Part shown: positions 8,782 through 18,429 of the stretch, piece after piece
How the letters are laid out: each line of letters starts with the position of its first letter
Position numbering within the stretch: the first letter of the stretch is position 1
Assembly (NCBI GenBank): GCA_046710535.1
Contig: JBKEHH010000001.1
Coordinates: forward strand, 186,001-250,000
Source: CAWVSB01 sp046710535
Lineage (GTDB): Bacteria > Pseudomonadota > Gammaproteobacteria > Pseudomonadales > CAWVSB01
Direction: 5' to 3'
Length of the DNA stretch: 64,000 bases
Notes under the pieces: model-generated
Database searches by the model: none
What the model was told of the DNA's origin: nothing
What the model saw: the letters and a program-made list of their open reading frames with translations, nothing else
Translations under genes and position numbers: made by a program

Positions 8782-9602
8782 TGACGAATAGTAAAACCAA
8801 AGAATTAATAGAGTTAGGGCGTAAGCTTAAAAATACTCGCGAAGAGAGAGGGCTTAGTGTTGCTCAAGTTGCGAGCGACTTAAATTTATTAGATGCTTAT
8901 ATTAAAGGCCTAGAATCTGGTGATCACTCGTCAATTAAGAGTAGTGTTTTTGTGCGTGGCTATATTCGTACTTATGGTAACTATCTTAAATTAGACGTAA
9001 ATGTATTAGTTACTCAATACGACGCTGACGCTAAAGCTAAGATAGACGAAGTTGTCGATGATCAGGATATTGATTCATCAGTTAACGCAATTTATGTTTT
9101 GCTTGGGATTATTTTTGTTGGTTTATTAGCTTGGGCTTTATGGCCTAGCAGTGCTGATGAAGTTGAAGTTAGTAACTCTCAAGACAGCTCAGCTCAACAA
9201 ACTGTGTTTGAAAATTTTGAAAAACCTAGCGAGCCCGAACTGATTCCAGAAATTGATGGCACTTTAGCTGAACTACCGGCTGCTAGCTTAACGATGGATA
9301 CTCCGGTTAGCTTAACTATAGATACTCCGATTATCGATGATGTTAGTAGTAGCGATGTTGTAGTTAATGAATTGTTACTGCGGTTTGTCGATGAATGTTG
9401 GGTTGAGGTGAGGGATAAAGCGGGTCGTCTGCTGTTGGCCGATTTGAAAAACGCTGGCGATGAAGTGACCTTAGTAGGCGAGCCGCCATACAAAGCAGTG
9501 ATCGGCAATGCTGCTGCCGTCGAAATATTTTATGCCGGTAAAGCAATTAAAGTTGTTGGTCGTGGCGAAAGTAATACCGCCAAATTGGTAATTGGAGAAT
9601 AA
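8781..9602 (+). CDS. rodZ: Cytoskeleton protein RodZ
   Basis: Membrane protein that links MreB to the cell-wall elongation machinery. 273 residues: N-terminal HTH_25 domain (about 10-75, GRKLKNTREERGLSVAQVA), one membrane segment (about 105-122, IYVLLGIIFVGLLAWALW), a low-complexity Ser/Pro/Thr periplasmic linker containing the repeated stretch TPVSLTIDTP, and the C-terminal DUF4115 domain (CWVEVRDKAGRLL). Start overlaps the pilF stop. Confidence 0.93.
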   Translation: MTNSKTKELIELGRKLKNTREERGLSVAQVASDLNLLDAYIKGLESGDHSSIKSSVFVRGYIRTYGNYLKLDVNVLVTQYDADAKAKIDEVVDDQDIDSSVNAIYVLLGIIFVGLLAWALWPSSADEVEVSNSQDSSAQQTVFENFEKPSEPELIPEIDGTLAELPAASLTMDTPVSLTIDTPIIDDVSSSDVVVNELLLRFVDECWVEVRDKAGRLLLADLKNAGDEVTLVGEPPYKAVIGNAAAVEIFYAGKAIKVVGRGESNTAKLVIGE

Positions 9603-9606
9603 GCTG

Positions 9607-10731
9607 ATGAATCACGAATCACCAATTAAGCGAAGAAAAACTCGTCAAATAATGGTTGGCAATGTTCCCGTAGGTGGCGATGCGCCTATTAGTGTGCAGA
9701 GTATGACAAACACTGAAACCTGTGATATCGACGCGACAGTGAAGCAAGTAATGCAATTAGCTGATGCTGGTGCCGATATTGTGCGTGTGTCCGTACCAAC
9801 AATGGAGGCAGCACAAGCTTTTGGTCATATTCGTCAGCAAGTGTCAGTGCCGTTAGTTGCAGATATTCATTTTGATTATAAAATAGCATTAAAAGTGGCT
9901 CAGTTAGGTGTTGATTGCCTACGAATTAATCCCGGTAATATCGGCCGTGAAGATCGTATTCGCGCCGTTGTGGAAGCAGCTCGTGAACGCAATATCCCTA
10001 TCCGTGTTGGTGTCAATGCCGGCTCGTTAGAAAAAGACTTACAGAAAAAATATGGTGAGCCAACACCCGATGCACTGGTTGAGTCTGCCATGCGTCATAT
10101 CGACATTTTGGATCGACTAGATTTTCAAGATTATAAACTTAGTCTAAAAGCGTCTAATGTTTTTATGACCGTAGAAGCGTATCGAAAAATATCTAGCCAG
10201 ATTGATCAGCCGCTACATTTAGGTATTACAGAGGCCGGCGCGTTGCGCGGTGGTACGGTTAAATCGGCAATAGGTTTAGGCATGCTATTGGCAGATGGAA
10301 TAGGTGACACCTTACGCGTGTCGCTGGCGGCTGACCCAGTCGAGGAAGTCAAAGTTGGTTTTGAAATTTTAAAAAGTTTGCAGTTAAGAACCCGTGGTAT
10401 CAACTTTATAGCTTGTCCAAGCTGTTCACGGCAGAATTTTGACGTTATCAACACAGTTAATAGTCTAGAACGACGCCTTGAGGATATTCGCAGCCCACTT
10501 GATGTGGCAATTATTGGCTGTGTTGTAAACGGTCCCGGTGAGGCCAAGCAGGTGGCTATTGGGTTAACCGGCGGTAGCCCAAATAATCTTATATATGTTG
10601 ATGGGAAACCCGATCATAAAATGACCAATGAAGAGCTAGTCGATGGTTTAGAAAAGCTAATCCGCAGCAAAGTTAGTGAGGCCGAAGAGCAGCTTGATCT
10701 GCAGCGTGAAAAAATAATCGCTCGTAGTTAA
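9607..10731 (+). CDS. ispG: 4-hydroxy-3-methylbut-2-enyl diphosphate synthase (flavodoxin)
   Basis: Penultimate enzyme of the MEP isoprenoid pathway; a [4Fe-4S] enzyme that reductively opens MEcPP to HMBPP. I place the start at ATG 9607 because GGAG lies 9 bp upstream and the protein then begins MNHESPIKRRKT like E. coli IspG; a TTG at 9592 is also in frame but inside rodZ. 374 residues. Cluster ligands are in ACPSCSRQNFD and IGCVVNGPGEA. It shows the organism makes isoprenoids through MEP, relevant to the HMG-CoA reductase at 32660. Confidence 0.97.
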   Translation: MNHESPIKRRKTRQIMVGNVPVGGDAPISVQSMTNTETCDIDATVKQVMQLADAGADIVRVSVPTMEAAQAFGHIRQQVSVPLVADIHFDYKIALKVAQLGVDCLRINPGNIGREDRIRAVVEAARERNIPIRVGVNAGSLEKDLQKKYGEPTPDALVESAMRHIDILDRLDFQDYKLSLKASNVFMTVEAYRKISSQIDQPLHLGITEAGALRGGTVKSAIGLGMLLADGIGDTLRVSLAADPVEEVKVGFEILKSLQLRTRGINFIACPSCSRQNFDVINTVNSLERRLEDIRSPLDVAIIGCVVNGPGEAKQVAIGLTGGSPNNLIYVDGKPDHKMTNEELVDGLEKLIRSKVSEAEEQLDLQREKIIARS

Positions 10732-10797
10732 GTATCGATTACCAAACTGTTGTTACAAGAATTGTTATAGCAAGAATAAAGCACAGGAAATACATCA

Positions 10798-12078
10798 GTG
10801 GCACAAATTAGAGCTATTCGCGGGATGAACGACCTGTCTCCCGAGCAAAGCCCATTATGGCAATATATTGAAAGCAAAGTTACCAGCTTGCTGGCTAGTT
10901 ATGGCTATAAAGAAATACGTTTTCCGATTGTTGAATATACCGAGCTATTTGAACGCTCTATCGGTGAAGTGACTGATATTGTCGAAAAAGAAATGTACAC
11001 ATTTAACGATCGTAACGACGAAAGCTTAACACTGCGCCCGGAAGGCACTGCTAGTTGTGTACGTGCTGCTTCGCAGTTAAGTTTACTAAAAAATCAGCAA
11101 CAGCGACTTTGGTATAGCGGGCCAATGTTTCGTTATGAACGGCCGCAAAAAGGACGCCTGCGTCAATTTCATCAGGTCGGTGTAGAATGCTTTGGAATGG
11201 CAGGCCCGGACATAGACGCTGAATTATTATTACTTTCGGCTAGGCTTTGGAAGTTACTTGGCGTACAGGATGTTGTGCGTTTGGAATTGAATTCTATTGG
11301 CGCTGCAGTTGATAGGAAGAATTATAAACAAGCATTAGTAGAGTTTTTAACGCCGATAAAAGAGCAGTTAGACGACGATAGCCAACGTCGCTTAGGGACT
11401 AATCCGTTACGAATATTAGATAGTAAAAATCCTGATACACAAACGTTATTAATAGATGCTCCGTCAATGACTGATTATTTAGGCGCTGAAGCTAGCGCCC
11501 ATTTTACGGAACTAAAAGCGATGCTAGATGAGGTCGGGATTACTTATACAGTTAATCCCAAGTTGGTGCGTGGCTTAGATTATTACAACTACACAGTGTT
11601 TGAATGGGTTACCGACAAGTTAGGCGCTCAAGGTACCGTTTGCGCAGGCGGCCGTTACGACGGTTTGGTCAATCAACTTGGCGGTGGTGATACTGCAGGC
11701 GTTGGCTTTGCAATAGGGATGGAAAGACTCTGTTTATTACTGCAAGAAGTCAGTAACATCGAGGCGGAATTAGATGTCGCGCCGGATGTCTATACTGTGG
11801 CAGTGGGCGATGGGGTATACAATAGAGCATTAGCTATAACAGAGGCTGTTCGTGACGAAGTTCCAACGGTCGTAATAAAAACTCATGTTGGTGGCGGTAG
11901 TTTTAAAAGCCAAATGAAAAAGGCAGACAAAAGCGGAGCGCAATACGCAATGCTAATGGGTGAAGATGAAGTTGCCGCAAATAAAGTAACTATCAAACCG
12001 CTGCGTAGTGGCGGTGAGCAAATACAGTTAGATGTAAGCGAGTTAGCCCTCTGGCTACAGAGTACACTAAGTAAATAA
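10798..12078 (+). CDS. hisS: Histidine--tRNA ligase
   Basis: Class II aminoacyl-tRNA synthetase. 426 residues, GTG start at 10798 preceded by AGGAAA. Motif 2 region (MFRYERPQKGRLRQFHQ), the histidine-specific motifs LVRGLDYYNYTVFEW and AGGRYDGLVNQLGG, and a C-terminal anticodon-binding domain are all visible. Position between ispG and yfgM is conserved in gammaproteobacteria. Confidence 0.98.
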   Translation: MAQIRAIRGMNDLSPEQSPLWQYIESKVTSLLASYGYKEIRFPIVEYTELFERSIGEVTDIVEKEMYTFNDRNDESLTLRPEGTASCVRAASQLSLLKNQQQRLWYSGPMFRYERPQKGRLRQFHQVGVECFGMAGPDIDAELLLLSARLWKLLGVQDVVRLELNSIGAAVDRKNYKQALVEFLTPIKEQLDDDSQRRLGTNPLRILDSKNPDTQTLLIDAPSMTDYLGAEASAHFTELKAMLDEVGITYTVNPKLVRGLDYYNYTVFEWVTDKLGAQGTVCAGGRYDGLVNQLGGGDTAGVGFAIGMERLCLLLQEVSNIEAELDVAPDVYTVAVGDGVYNRALAITEAVRDEVPTVVIKTHVGGGSFKSQMKKADKSGAQYAMLMGEDEVAANKVTIKPLRSGGEQIQLDVSELALWLQSTLSK

Positions 12079-12109
12079 AAGAACACTAGATGTCTTAAGG
12101 AGACGAGAG

Positions 12110-12811
12110 TTGGCTGAATTGAGAACAGAAGAAGAACAAATTGAAGCAATTACGCGCTGGTGGAAAGAAAAAGGTTTAAGCACTGTTATTCAAGTGATTG
12201 CCGTTGCCGCCTTATATTTTGGTTGGCAGGGCTGGCAAAATCAACAACTACAAACTGCCGAGGCCGCATCAGTAGTTTATCAGCAGTTGTTAGATGTCAG
12301 CGCAAGAATTGAAGGGCAGTCATCTATTGATGACTTCGCTACTGCGGCGCATTTGGTCACTACCTTAAAAGTTGACTATGAAGGTTCAACTTACGCTCAG
12401 TATGCAGCGATGATCAGTGCTAAACATCTAAATAGCCAAGAAAAATATAGCGATGCTATACAAGAGCTAGACTGGGTTATTGCTAGTAAGCCTGAACAGT
12501 CTATGCTGCTTGCAGCTACACTTAGAAAAGCCAGAGTTATTAGTAATAGTGGCGATAACGCCAAGGCTTTGGCAGCACTAAACGTAACAGAACGCGGCGA
12601 ATTTTCTGCTGCGTTTTATGAGCTAGAAGGTGATTTACAGTTTGTAATGGGGGACTTAGCCGCAGCGAAAGATGCTTATCAGCAGGCTGCTAATAATCTT
12701 GCTATAGGCACCGGTAATCCACTGTTAGCGATCAAATTAGACAGCTTAGTTGTTACTGATTCTACTGCGACAAGCATAGAAGTTGTTGAAACAGAAGCTG
12801 AGGGATCGTAA
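12110..12811 (+). CDS. yfgM: YfgM-like ancillary SecYEG translocon subunit
   Basis: Inner-membrane protein with a periplasmic TPR-like domain, associated with the SecYEG translocon and the periplasmic chaperone PpiD in E. coli. 233 residues: cytoplasmic N-terminus (ELRTEEEQIEAITRWWKEKG), one membrane segment (about 26-42) and TPR-like helices. The start is TTG at 12110, decided by AAGGAG 8 bp upstream. It abuts bamB without a gap. Confidence 0.87.
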   Translation: MAELRTEEEQIEAITRWWKEKGLSTVIQVIAVAALYFGWQGWQNQQLQTAEAASVVYQQLLDVSARIEGQSSIDDFATAAHLVTTLKVDYEGSTYAQYAAMISAKHLNSQEKYSDAIQELDWVIASKPEQSMLLAATLRKARVISNSGDNAKALAALNVTERGEFSAAFYELEGDLQFVMGDLAAAKDAYQQAANNLAIGTGNPLLAIKLDSLVVTDSTATSIEVVETEAEGS

Positions 12812-13987
12812 ATGAGAAAGTTGTGTGGCTTGCGTTTAGTTAATAAAACTACATTACTAATATTTTTGTCTGCTTTAGCAACCGGTTGTAGTTGGTTTGA
12901 AGGCGATGAAGAGAGTTTTTATGAGCCAGCTGATCTAGTCGATTTTGACGAGCAGGTGGAGTTGGATACTAAGTGGAGTCGCTCTGTCGGTGATGGCCAA
13001 GGTGATAAGTTTAATCGCCTAGAGATGGCCCTTGATGACGATAGAATATATGTCGCTGAAGTCGATGGTGACGTGTACTCATTTGAAATTGAGCGTGGCA
13101 AAGAACAATGGGAATCAGAGCTTGATGCGACACTTACCGGTGGTGTGGGTGTTGGCGAGAGTCTATTGGTTGTTGGCACAGTTAAAGGAGTGGTGATAGC
13201 GCTCGATAAAAACACGGGCGCTAAGCTATGGACTAAGCAGCTTACTGGTGAAATCTTAGCACCGCCTGCGGTGGTCGATGAAGTCGTTATAGCTCAAACA
13301 TTTAATGGCAGGCTTTATGGCTTGAATGCTGCTAATGGAGAGCAATTATGGGTGTATGACTCTACTTTGCCTAGGCTCACTTTGCGAGGAACAAGTCGTC
13401 CTGTTGTTGACGGTGATACTGTCTACACCGGATTTGCTAGTGGAAAATTAGTCGCTCTAGATGTTAATACTGGTGTATTGCAGTGGGAAGCTAGAGTGGC
13501 GCCTGCGACTGGTCAGTCTGAAATCGATAGGGTTGTAGATGTTGATTCGCCAGCGTTTATTTTGAATAACACCATTTATGCGGTTAGTTATCAGGGGCGT
13601 GTCACTGCCTTTGACTTGCGCAGTGGCAAGCCAAAATGGTTTCAGGCCGCCTCTAGTTATAATGCCTTTAGTGAGGGTTTTAGTAATTTATATTATTCTC
13701 ATAGCGACGGCGATGTTGTTGCCATAGATCTTAAATCTGGTGCTGAGCGCTGGCGTCAAACTGAGTTTAGCTTTCGTGAGCTAGGTGCACCCACTGCGTT
13801 TAGTAGCTATGTTGCAGTGGCGGATTTTGAAGGATATATACATCTGTTGTCACAAGTTGATGGCAGTGTGTCAGGCCGTGAAAAGATCGGCTCAGATGGA
13901 GTGCGTGCTCAGATGTTAACTCAGAGTGGCGTACTATATGTGTATGGTAATTCAGGTAAATTAAAAGCTTATGAAATTGAAAAGTAA
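12812..13987 (+). CDS. bamB: Outer-membrane protein assembly factor BamB
   Basis: Lipoprotein of the BAM complex that assists beta-barrel insertion. 391 residues; lipoprotein signal with lipobox ALATGC at about residue 26, then an eight-bladed PQQ-type beta-propeller with repeated motifs such as LYGLNAANGEQLWVYD and VTAFDLRSGKPKWF. Between yfgM and der, as expected. Confidence 0.95.
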   Translation: MRKLCGLRLVNKTTLLIFLSALATGCSWFEGDEESFYEPADLVDFDEQVELDTKWSRSVGDGQGDKFNRLEMALDDDRIYVAEVDGDVYSFEIERGKEQWESELDATLTGGVGVGESLLVVGTVKGVVIALDKNTGAKLWTKQLTGEILAPPAVVDEVVIAQTFNGRLYGLNAANGEQLWVYDSTLPRLTLRGTSRPVVDGDTVYTGFASGKLVALDVNTGVLQWEARVAPATGQSEIDRVVDVDSPAFILNNTIYAVSYQGRVTAFDLRSGKPKWFQAASSYNAFSEGFSNLYYSHSDGDVVAIDLKSGAERWRQTEFSFRELGAPTAFSSYVAVADFEGYIHLLSQVDGSVSGREKIGSDGVRAQMLTQSGVLYVYGNSGKLKAYEIEK

Positions 13988-14013
13988 GCACTTTATTATT
14001 TTAAGGTAGATCA

Positions 14014-15459
14014 ATGAAACCGGTGATAGCCTTAGTTGGCCGACCAAATGTAGGTAAATCTACTCTATTTAATCGTCTCACCAACACTCGTGACGCTTTA
14101 GTAGCTAACTTTGCCGGTCTTACTCGTGACCGTAAATACGGTGAAGCACATGTCGAAGGCAATAGCTTTATTGTTATCGATACCGGTGGTATCACCGGTG
14201 AAGAAGAAGGTCTTGATTTTGAGATGGCTAAGCAGTCACTTGCCGCTATTGATGAAGCTGACATTGTTTTCTTTTTAGTTGATGCGAAAGCCGGTGTAAC
14301 TGCTGCTGACTCGTTGATAGCTGAGCATCTTCGTCGCCAAGAAAAACCCGTTTATGTGTTAGTAAATAAAACTGACGGCATTAATCCTGACGTTGCCATG
14401 TTAGAGTTTTACGAACTTGGCTTGGCTGAATTACGTCCAGTTGCTGCATCTCAAGGTCGTGGTATTAAACAGTTAATGGCTGAGATCGTTGAGCATTTCG
14501 GCGTGGATGAAGCAGAACAAGATGAAGACGAGAATCGCGGTATAAAAATTGGTATTATTGGCAGGCCAAATGTTGGTAAATCAACTTTGGTTAATCGTCT
14601 GTTAGGCGAAGAAAGAGTTATTGTATTCGACCATCCAGGCACTACTCGAGACAGTATTTATATTGATTACGAGCGCCACGATAAACCCTACACCTTAATT
14701 GATACGGCAGGCGTAAGACGTCGCAAAAATGTGTCAGAAACTGTCGAAAAGTTTTCTATTATTAAGACTTTAAAAGCCATAGATGACTCAAATGTGGTGA
14801 TTTTAGTTATCGACGCCCAAGAGGGTATTGTTGATCAAGATTTACACATCCTTAGTTATGCGATCGATAGTGGCCGCGCATTAGTTATTGCGTTAAACAA
14901 ATGGGATGGTATGGATAATGAGAAAAAAGACTGGATTAGAAACGAATTAGAACGCCGTTTACGCTTTTTAGATTTTGCTAAAATCCATTTTATCTCGGCA
15001 TTGCATGGCACTGGTGTGGGAAACCTTTATGAGTCTGTTGAAGCGGCCTATGAAGGTGCAACCAAAAAGCTTTCTACTCCAATGCTTACTCGTATTCTTC
15101 AAGATGCGGTGGCTGATCATCAGCCGCCAATGGTACATGGTCGTCGTATAAAGCTGCGCTATGCTCATGCCGGTGGCAGTAATCCTCCAATTATCGTTAT
15201 TCATGGTAATCAAGTTGAAGCACTGCCAGATAGCTATAAGAAGTTTTTGGAAAAAACCTTCCGCAAAGTGCTCGATATGAGTGGAACGCCCATTCGAATA
15301 GAGCTGCGTAGTAGTGAAAACCCATTTCAAAGTAAACGTAATACCTTAACTCCGCGCCAGCAAACAACTAAGCGTAAGCGCCTTATTAAAGATGCCCAGA
15401 CGCGTGAAGAAGCAGATAAAATCCGTAAAGATTTTAGGCGTAAACCCAGCGAAAGATAA
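14014..15459 (+). CDS. der: Ribosome biogenesis GTPase Der (EngA)
   Basis: Essential GTPase in 50S subunit maturation. 481 residues with two complete G domains: P-loops GRPNVGKST near residues 9 and 185, switch/G3 motifs DTGG and DTAGV, and G4 motifs VNKTD and LNKWD, followed by the KH-like domain and a basic C-terminal tail. Last gene of the conserved series that begins with ndk. Confidence 0.98.
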   Translation: MKPVIALVGRPNVGKSTLFNRLTNTRDALVANFAGLTRDRKYGEAHVEGNSFIVIDTGGITGEEEGLDFEMAKQSLAAIDEADIVFFLVDAKAGVTAADSLIAEHLRRQEKPVYVLVNKTDGINPDVAMLEFYELGLAELRPVAASQGRGIKQLMAEIVEHFGVDEAEQDEDENRGIKIGIIGRPNVGKSTLVNRLLGEERVIVFDHPGTTRDSIYIDYERHDKPYTLIDTAGVRRRKNVSETVEKFSIIKTLKAIDDSNVVILVIDAQEGIVDQDLHILSYAIDSGRALVIALNKWDGMDNEKKDWIRNELERRLRFLDFAKIHFISALHGTGVGNLYESVEAAYEGATKKLSTPMLTRILQDAVADHQPPMVHGRRIKLRYAHAGGSNPPIIVIHGNQVEALPDSYKKFLEKTFRKVLDMSGTPIRIELRSSENPFQSKRNTLTPRQQTTKRKRLIKDAQTREEADKIRKDFRRKPSER

Positions 15460-15462
15460 GTT

Positions 15463-15843
15463 GTGAGCGCATCGCTACCTGACATTCAGACTCAGCCAGA
15501 TATTGGTAGTTTTGTTGATAGCTTTTATACCAAGTTATTAGCCGACAGCGAGCTAGCCCCTATTTTTGTCGACGTTGCACAAATAGATTTAACTGTTCAT
15601 TTGCCACTAATAAAAAGTTATTGGGCTAAGTTGTTATTGGGTGATAATTCTTATAGTCGGCATACTATGAACATTCATCGCCTAGTGCATAGTAAGCAAA
15701 ACTTTAGTCAGGATAATTTTGATCAGTGGTTAGCGCTTTTTGAGCTGACTATGGATGAGATGTATTGTGGGGCGTGCGCGGATAAAGCTAAGCGAGTAGC
15801 GGGAACGATTGTCGCTAATATGGCTAAAGCAATGAATAGGTAA
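15463..15843 (+). CDS. Group III truncated haemoglobin
   Basis: Small oxygen/NO-binding globin. 126 residues with GTG start at 15463, only 3 bp after der, so probably cotranscribed. Group III features: N-terminal DIGSFVDSFYTKLLADSELAPIF, conserved SYWAKLLLGD, and the region containing the likely proximal histidine, MNIHRLVH. The physiological role (NO detoxification or oxygen chemistry) is inference. The annotated companion role is unclear because the neighbour der is unrelated. Confidence 0.85.
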   Translation: MSASLPDIQTQPDIGSFVDSFYTKLLADSELAPIFVDVAQIDLTVHLPLIKSYWAKLLLGDNSYSRHTMNIHRLVHSKQNFSQDNFDQWLALFELTMDEMYCGACADKAKRVAGTIVANMAKAMNR

Positions 15844-15867
15844 AAAGTTATCTCTGCTGTAGATACA

Positions 15868-15904
15868 AAAAAACCCGCAATCTTATGAGAAAGCGAGTTT
15901 TTTA
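15868..15904. terminator. Bidirectional terminator between globin and thiolase genes
   Basis: AAACCCGC (15871-15878) and GCGAGTTT (15893-15900) form an 8-bp stem with one mismatch, flanked by A's on the left and T's on the right, so it can serve both the globin gene (+) and the converging thiolase gene (-). Confidence 0.65.
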
Positions 15905-15922
15905 ATCTAGCGTCGCTGAAAA

Positions 15923-17104
15923 CTATAGTATTTCAATAGCCACAGCCAATGCCTCGCCACCACCGATACACAAACTAGCAATACCTTTCTGTTTGCCATA
16001 TTGCTTAAGTGCATACATTAACGAGATGATTATGCGAGAGCCGGTTGATCCTATAGGGTGGCCTTGAGCACAGGCGCCGCCGTGGATGTTTACTTTGGCA
16101 TGATCTAGCTGGTGTTCTTGCATAGTTAGCATAGTTACCATGGCAAAAGCTTCGTTGATTTCAAACAAGTCTACGTCGTCTTTACTCCAGCCTGTTTTGG
16201 CATATAGCTTGGTCAACGAGCCAGCCGGTGCAGTAGTAAACTCTTCAGGCGCTTGTGATTGGCGTGAATGGGCCACTATTTTCGCCATCGGCTTAAGGCC
16301 ACGTTTTTCAGCTTCACTTGCTTTCATTAATACTAAGGCTGAGGCACCATCTGAGATTGAGCTAGCGTTGGCGGCAGTAATGGTGCCCTCTTTGGCAAAA
16401 GCAGGTCGCAGGCTAGGTATTTTGTCGACTTTAGCCTTATGTGGTTGTTCGTCATCATTAATTACAGTTTCGCTGTGACGCGTGGTTACCGTTACTGGCA
16501 CTGTTTCGGCGGTTAAATAGCCGTTATCGATAGCTGCCTTAGCGCGGCGCAGTGATTCAAGGGCGTATTCGTCCATTTGCTCACGTGTTAGGCCAGCTTT
16601 ATTGGCAGTTTCTTGGGCGAATGTACCCATCGCGCGGCCAGTATAGGCGTCTTGCAAGCCATCTAAGAACATGTGGTCATGTATCTGTTTGTCGCCAGTA
16701 CCAATGCCGCCACGAGCATTTGGCAGTAAATGCGGTGCGTTAGACATGGACTCCATACCGCCAGCGATGGCAATGTCGCAGCTGCCTGCTTTGATTTGAT
16801 CGTGAGCGTAGATAACTGCTTGCATGCCTGAGCCACATAGCTTGTTAACTGTAACGGCGCCTGCTGAAGTAGGGATGCCAGCATTGATCGCCGCTTGCCG
16901 GGCTGGACCTTGCTTAGTGCCTGCTTGTAATACGCAACCCATAATAACTTCTTCCACGTCTGCGGCATTAATATTGGCGCGCGACAAGGCTTCTTTAATA
17001 GCTATTGCGCCAAGCTGGGGGGCAGTCAGTCGGCTAAGAGCGCCTTGCAGGCCACCCATTGGGGTGCGAGCACCATCTACAATTACAATTGCATCATCAC
17101 TCAT
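15923..17104 (-). CDS. Acetyl-CoA C-acetyltransferase (thiolase)
   Basis: Biosynthetic/degradative thiolase joining or cleaving acetyl-CoA units. 393 residues. All catalytic elements are present: nucleophilic cysteine in NKLCGSGMQA (about 88), GHPIGSTGSR with the active-site histidine, and the C-terminal cysteine in SLCIGGGEALAVAIEIL. Its own promoter must lie in 17105-17319. The adjacent AraC-type gene is in the same direction but ends 215 bp upstream. Could be named atoB or phaA; sequence alone does not decide. Confidence 0.95.
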   Translation of the reverse strand: MSDDAIVIVDGARTPMGGLQGALSRLTAPQLGAIAIKEALSRANINAADVEEVIMGCVLQAGTKQGPARQAAINAGIPTSAGAVTVNKLCGSGMQAVIYAHDQIKAGSCDIAIAGGMESMSNAPHLLPNARGGIGTGDKQIHDHMFLDGLQDAYTGRAMGTFAQETANKAGLTREQMDEYALESLRRAKAAIDNGYLTAETVPVTVTTRHSETVINDDEQPHKAKVDKIPSLRPAFAKEGTITAANASSISDGASALVLMKASEAEKRGLKPMAKIVAHSRQSQAPEEFTTAPAGSLTKLYAKTGWSKDDVDLFEINEAFAMVTMLTMQEHQLDHAKVNIHGGACAQGHPIGSTGSRIIISLMYALKQYGKQKGIASLCIGGGEALAVAIEIL

Positions 17105-17270
17105 ATCAATATCCAGTAGTTATTAGTTAATGGTTTGGGCGAGTACCTCTGCCCAAAAAACAGCGAGCATTAAACCATAGCTGAGCGTTTTAGAGAAGTT
17201 TGCGCTATTAATAGATTTATTGATTTAGTAAATTAATAAGCTATCTTTAGGCAGTTCATTAATTAATTTT

Positions 17271-17304
17271 CTTTATAACATTAATTGATAATAACGTTAT
17301 AAAG
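17271..17304. repeat. Inverted repeat downstream of the AraC-type regulator
   Basis: CTTTATAAC (17271-17279) and GTTATAAAG (17296-17304) are perfect 9-bp inverted arms separated by 16 bp. It starts 16 bp past the regulator's stop and 167 bp upstream of the thiolase start. It could be an operator or a weak hairpin terminator; there is no T-tract on either side. Confidence 0.45.
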
Positions 17305-17319
17305 CAATAGTTTATAGAT

Positions 17320-18312
17320 TTAACCTAAAGTAGTTTCAAATAATTTTCCCTGCACTGAAACGCGATATTCTCTGGGCGTAAAACCAATGTGTTGCTTAAA
17401 TAATGCAGAGAAATAACTGTAATCCTCATAACTTACATTGGCGGCAATTTCACCAATACTTAGATTGGTTTGGCGCAGTAGCTCTTTTGCTTGGTTTAAC
17501 CGTAAGCCCAGCAGGTAGCGGCTAGGCGTTTTACCAGTGGCTTGAGTAAATCGGCGGTTTAAAGTACGAGGGTTGATCTGGGCATCATCCGCTAATTGTT
17601 TAATACTGATATTGTGCTGATAGTTATCGTGCAACCATTGTTGAATATCAGCTATTTGTTCGTCTTGGTGAGCATTGGTTTCCCCTTCAAAATAGCCGTA
17701 GGAGCGGTAAGAGCGGCGAATTTCAGGAGAGAATTGTCCCTCAATTAAACGGGCTATGCTAGGGCCATAGAAATGTTCAATAAAGTGACTACTTAAATCA
17801 GCCACTGCGTTGATACTCCCTGCGCAATACAGATTGTCGCTTTTAGTAATAATATGGCCGGTTTGTAGCTTTACCGCAGGAAAGGCCTTTGCGAAGTCGG
17901 CATAGTAAAACCAGTGAGTAGTAGCTGGTTTATCGTCTAATAGTCCTGCAGCCCCTAAAAAGTAAGCACCTGTGCCAACAGCACATATAAGAGTGCCTTG
18001 CTGCTGATAATGCCGCAGCAGTGGCAGTAGGTGTTTGTTCTGTTTAACGATGCGCCTTGGGTTACGCCACATTGAGGGCAATATAATCAGGTCTAGGTCG
18101 GTAAGATCTTCCAGTTGGCAGGATGGGACAATAGGTAGGCCACTGGTTGAGTTTATCGGCCGGTTAGTGGTGGTGACTATTTGAATTGACAATTTTGCCG
18201 ATACATTACTGCTAGCTGTAACTTGCTGGCAAGCAGCCGTCAAAATTTCGGCCGGTAAAGTAATACTGGTGGCTAAAGTGTGAGGGTAGGCAATTAAGGC
18301 AACTTTTTTCAT
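17320..18312 (-). CDS. GlxA-family transcriptional regulator (DJ-1/PfpI + AraC HTH)
   Basis: 330 residues. N-terminal DJ-1/PfpI-like domain (about 1-190; GAYFLGAAGLLDDKPATTHW has the nucleophile-elbow region but with Gly-Ala instead of a cysteine at the elbow) and C-terminal AraC double helix-turn-helix (about 225-320; INPRTLNRRFTQATGKTPSR and IGFTPREYR). Ligand unknown. It is divergent from the ketoacyl synthase gene at 18430 and may control it or the thiolase; that is inference. Confidence 0.88.
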   Translation of the reverse strand: MKKVALIAYPHTLATSITLPAEILTAACQQVTASSNVSAKLSIQIVTTTNRPINSTSGLPIVPSCQLEDLTDLDLIILPSMWRNPRRIVKQNKHLLPLLRHYQQQGTLICAVGTGAYFLGAAGLLDDKPATTHWFYYADFAKAFPAVKLQTGHIITKSDNLYCAGSINAVADLSSHFIEHFYGPSIARLIEGQFSPEIRRSYRSYGYFEGETNAHQDEQIADIQQWLHDNYQHNISIKQLADDAQINPRTLNRRFTQATGKTPSRYLLGLRLNQAKELLRQTNLSIGEIAANVSYEDYSYFSALFKQHIGFTPREYRVSVQGKLFETTLG

Positions 18313-18429
18313 AAGGCGATACTAATATTGTTTGTCTTTAAAGCAACAGTTTTTGTCAATTATACAATATTATAATTTAGCTAACTCAATACAATGACGT
18401 CCATCTTAATCAATAGGTGTACAAAAATT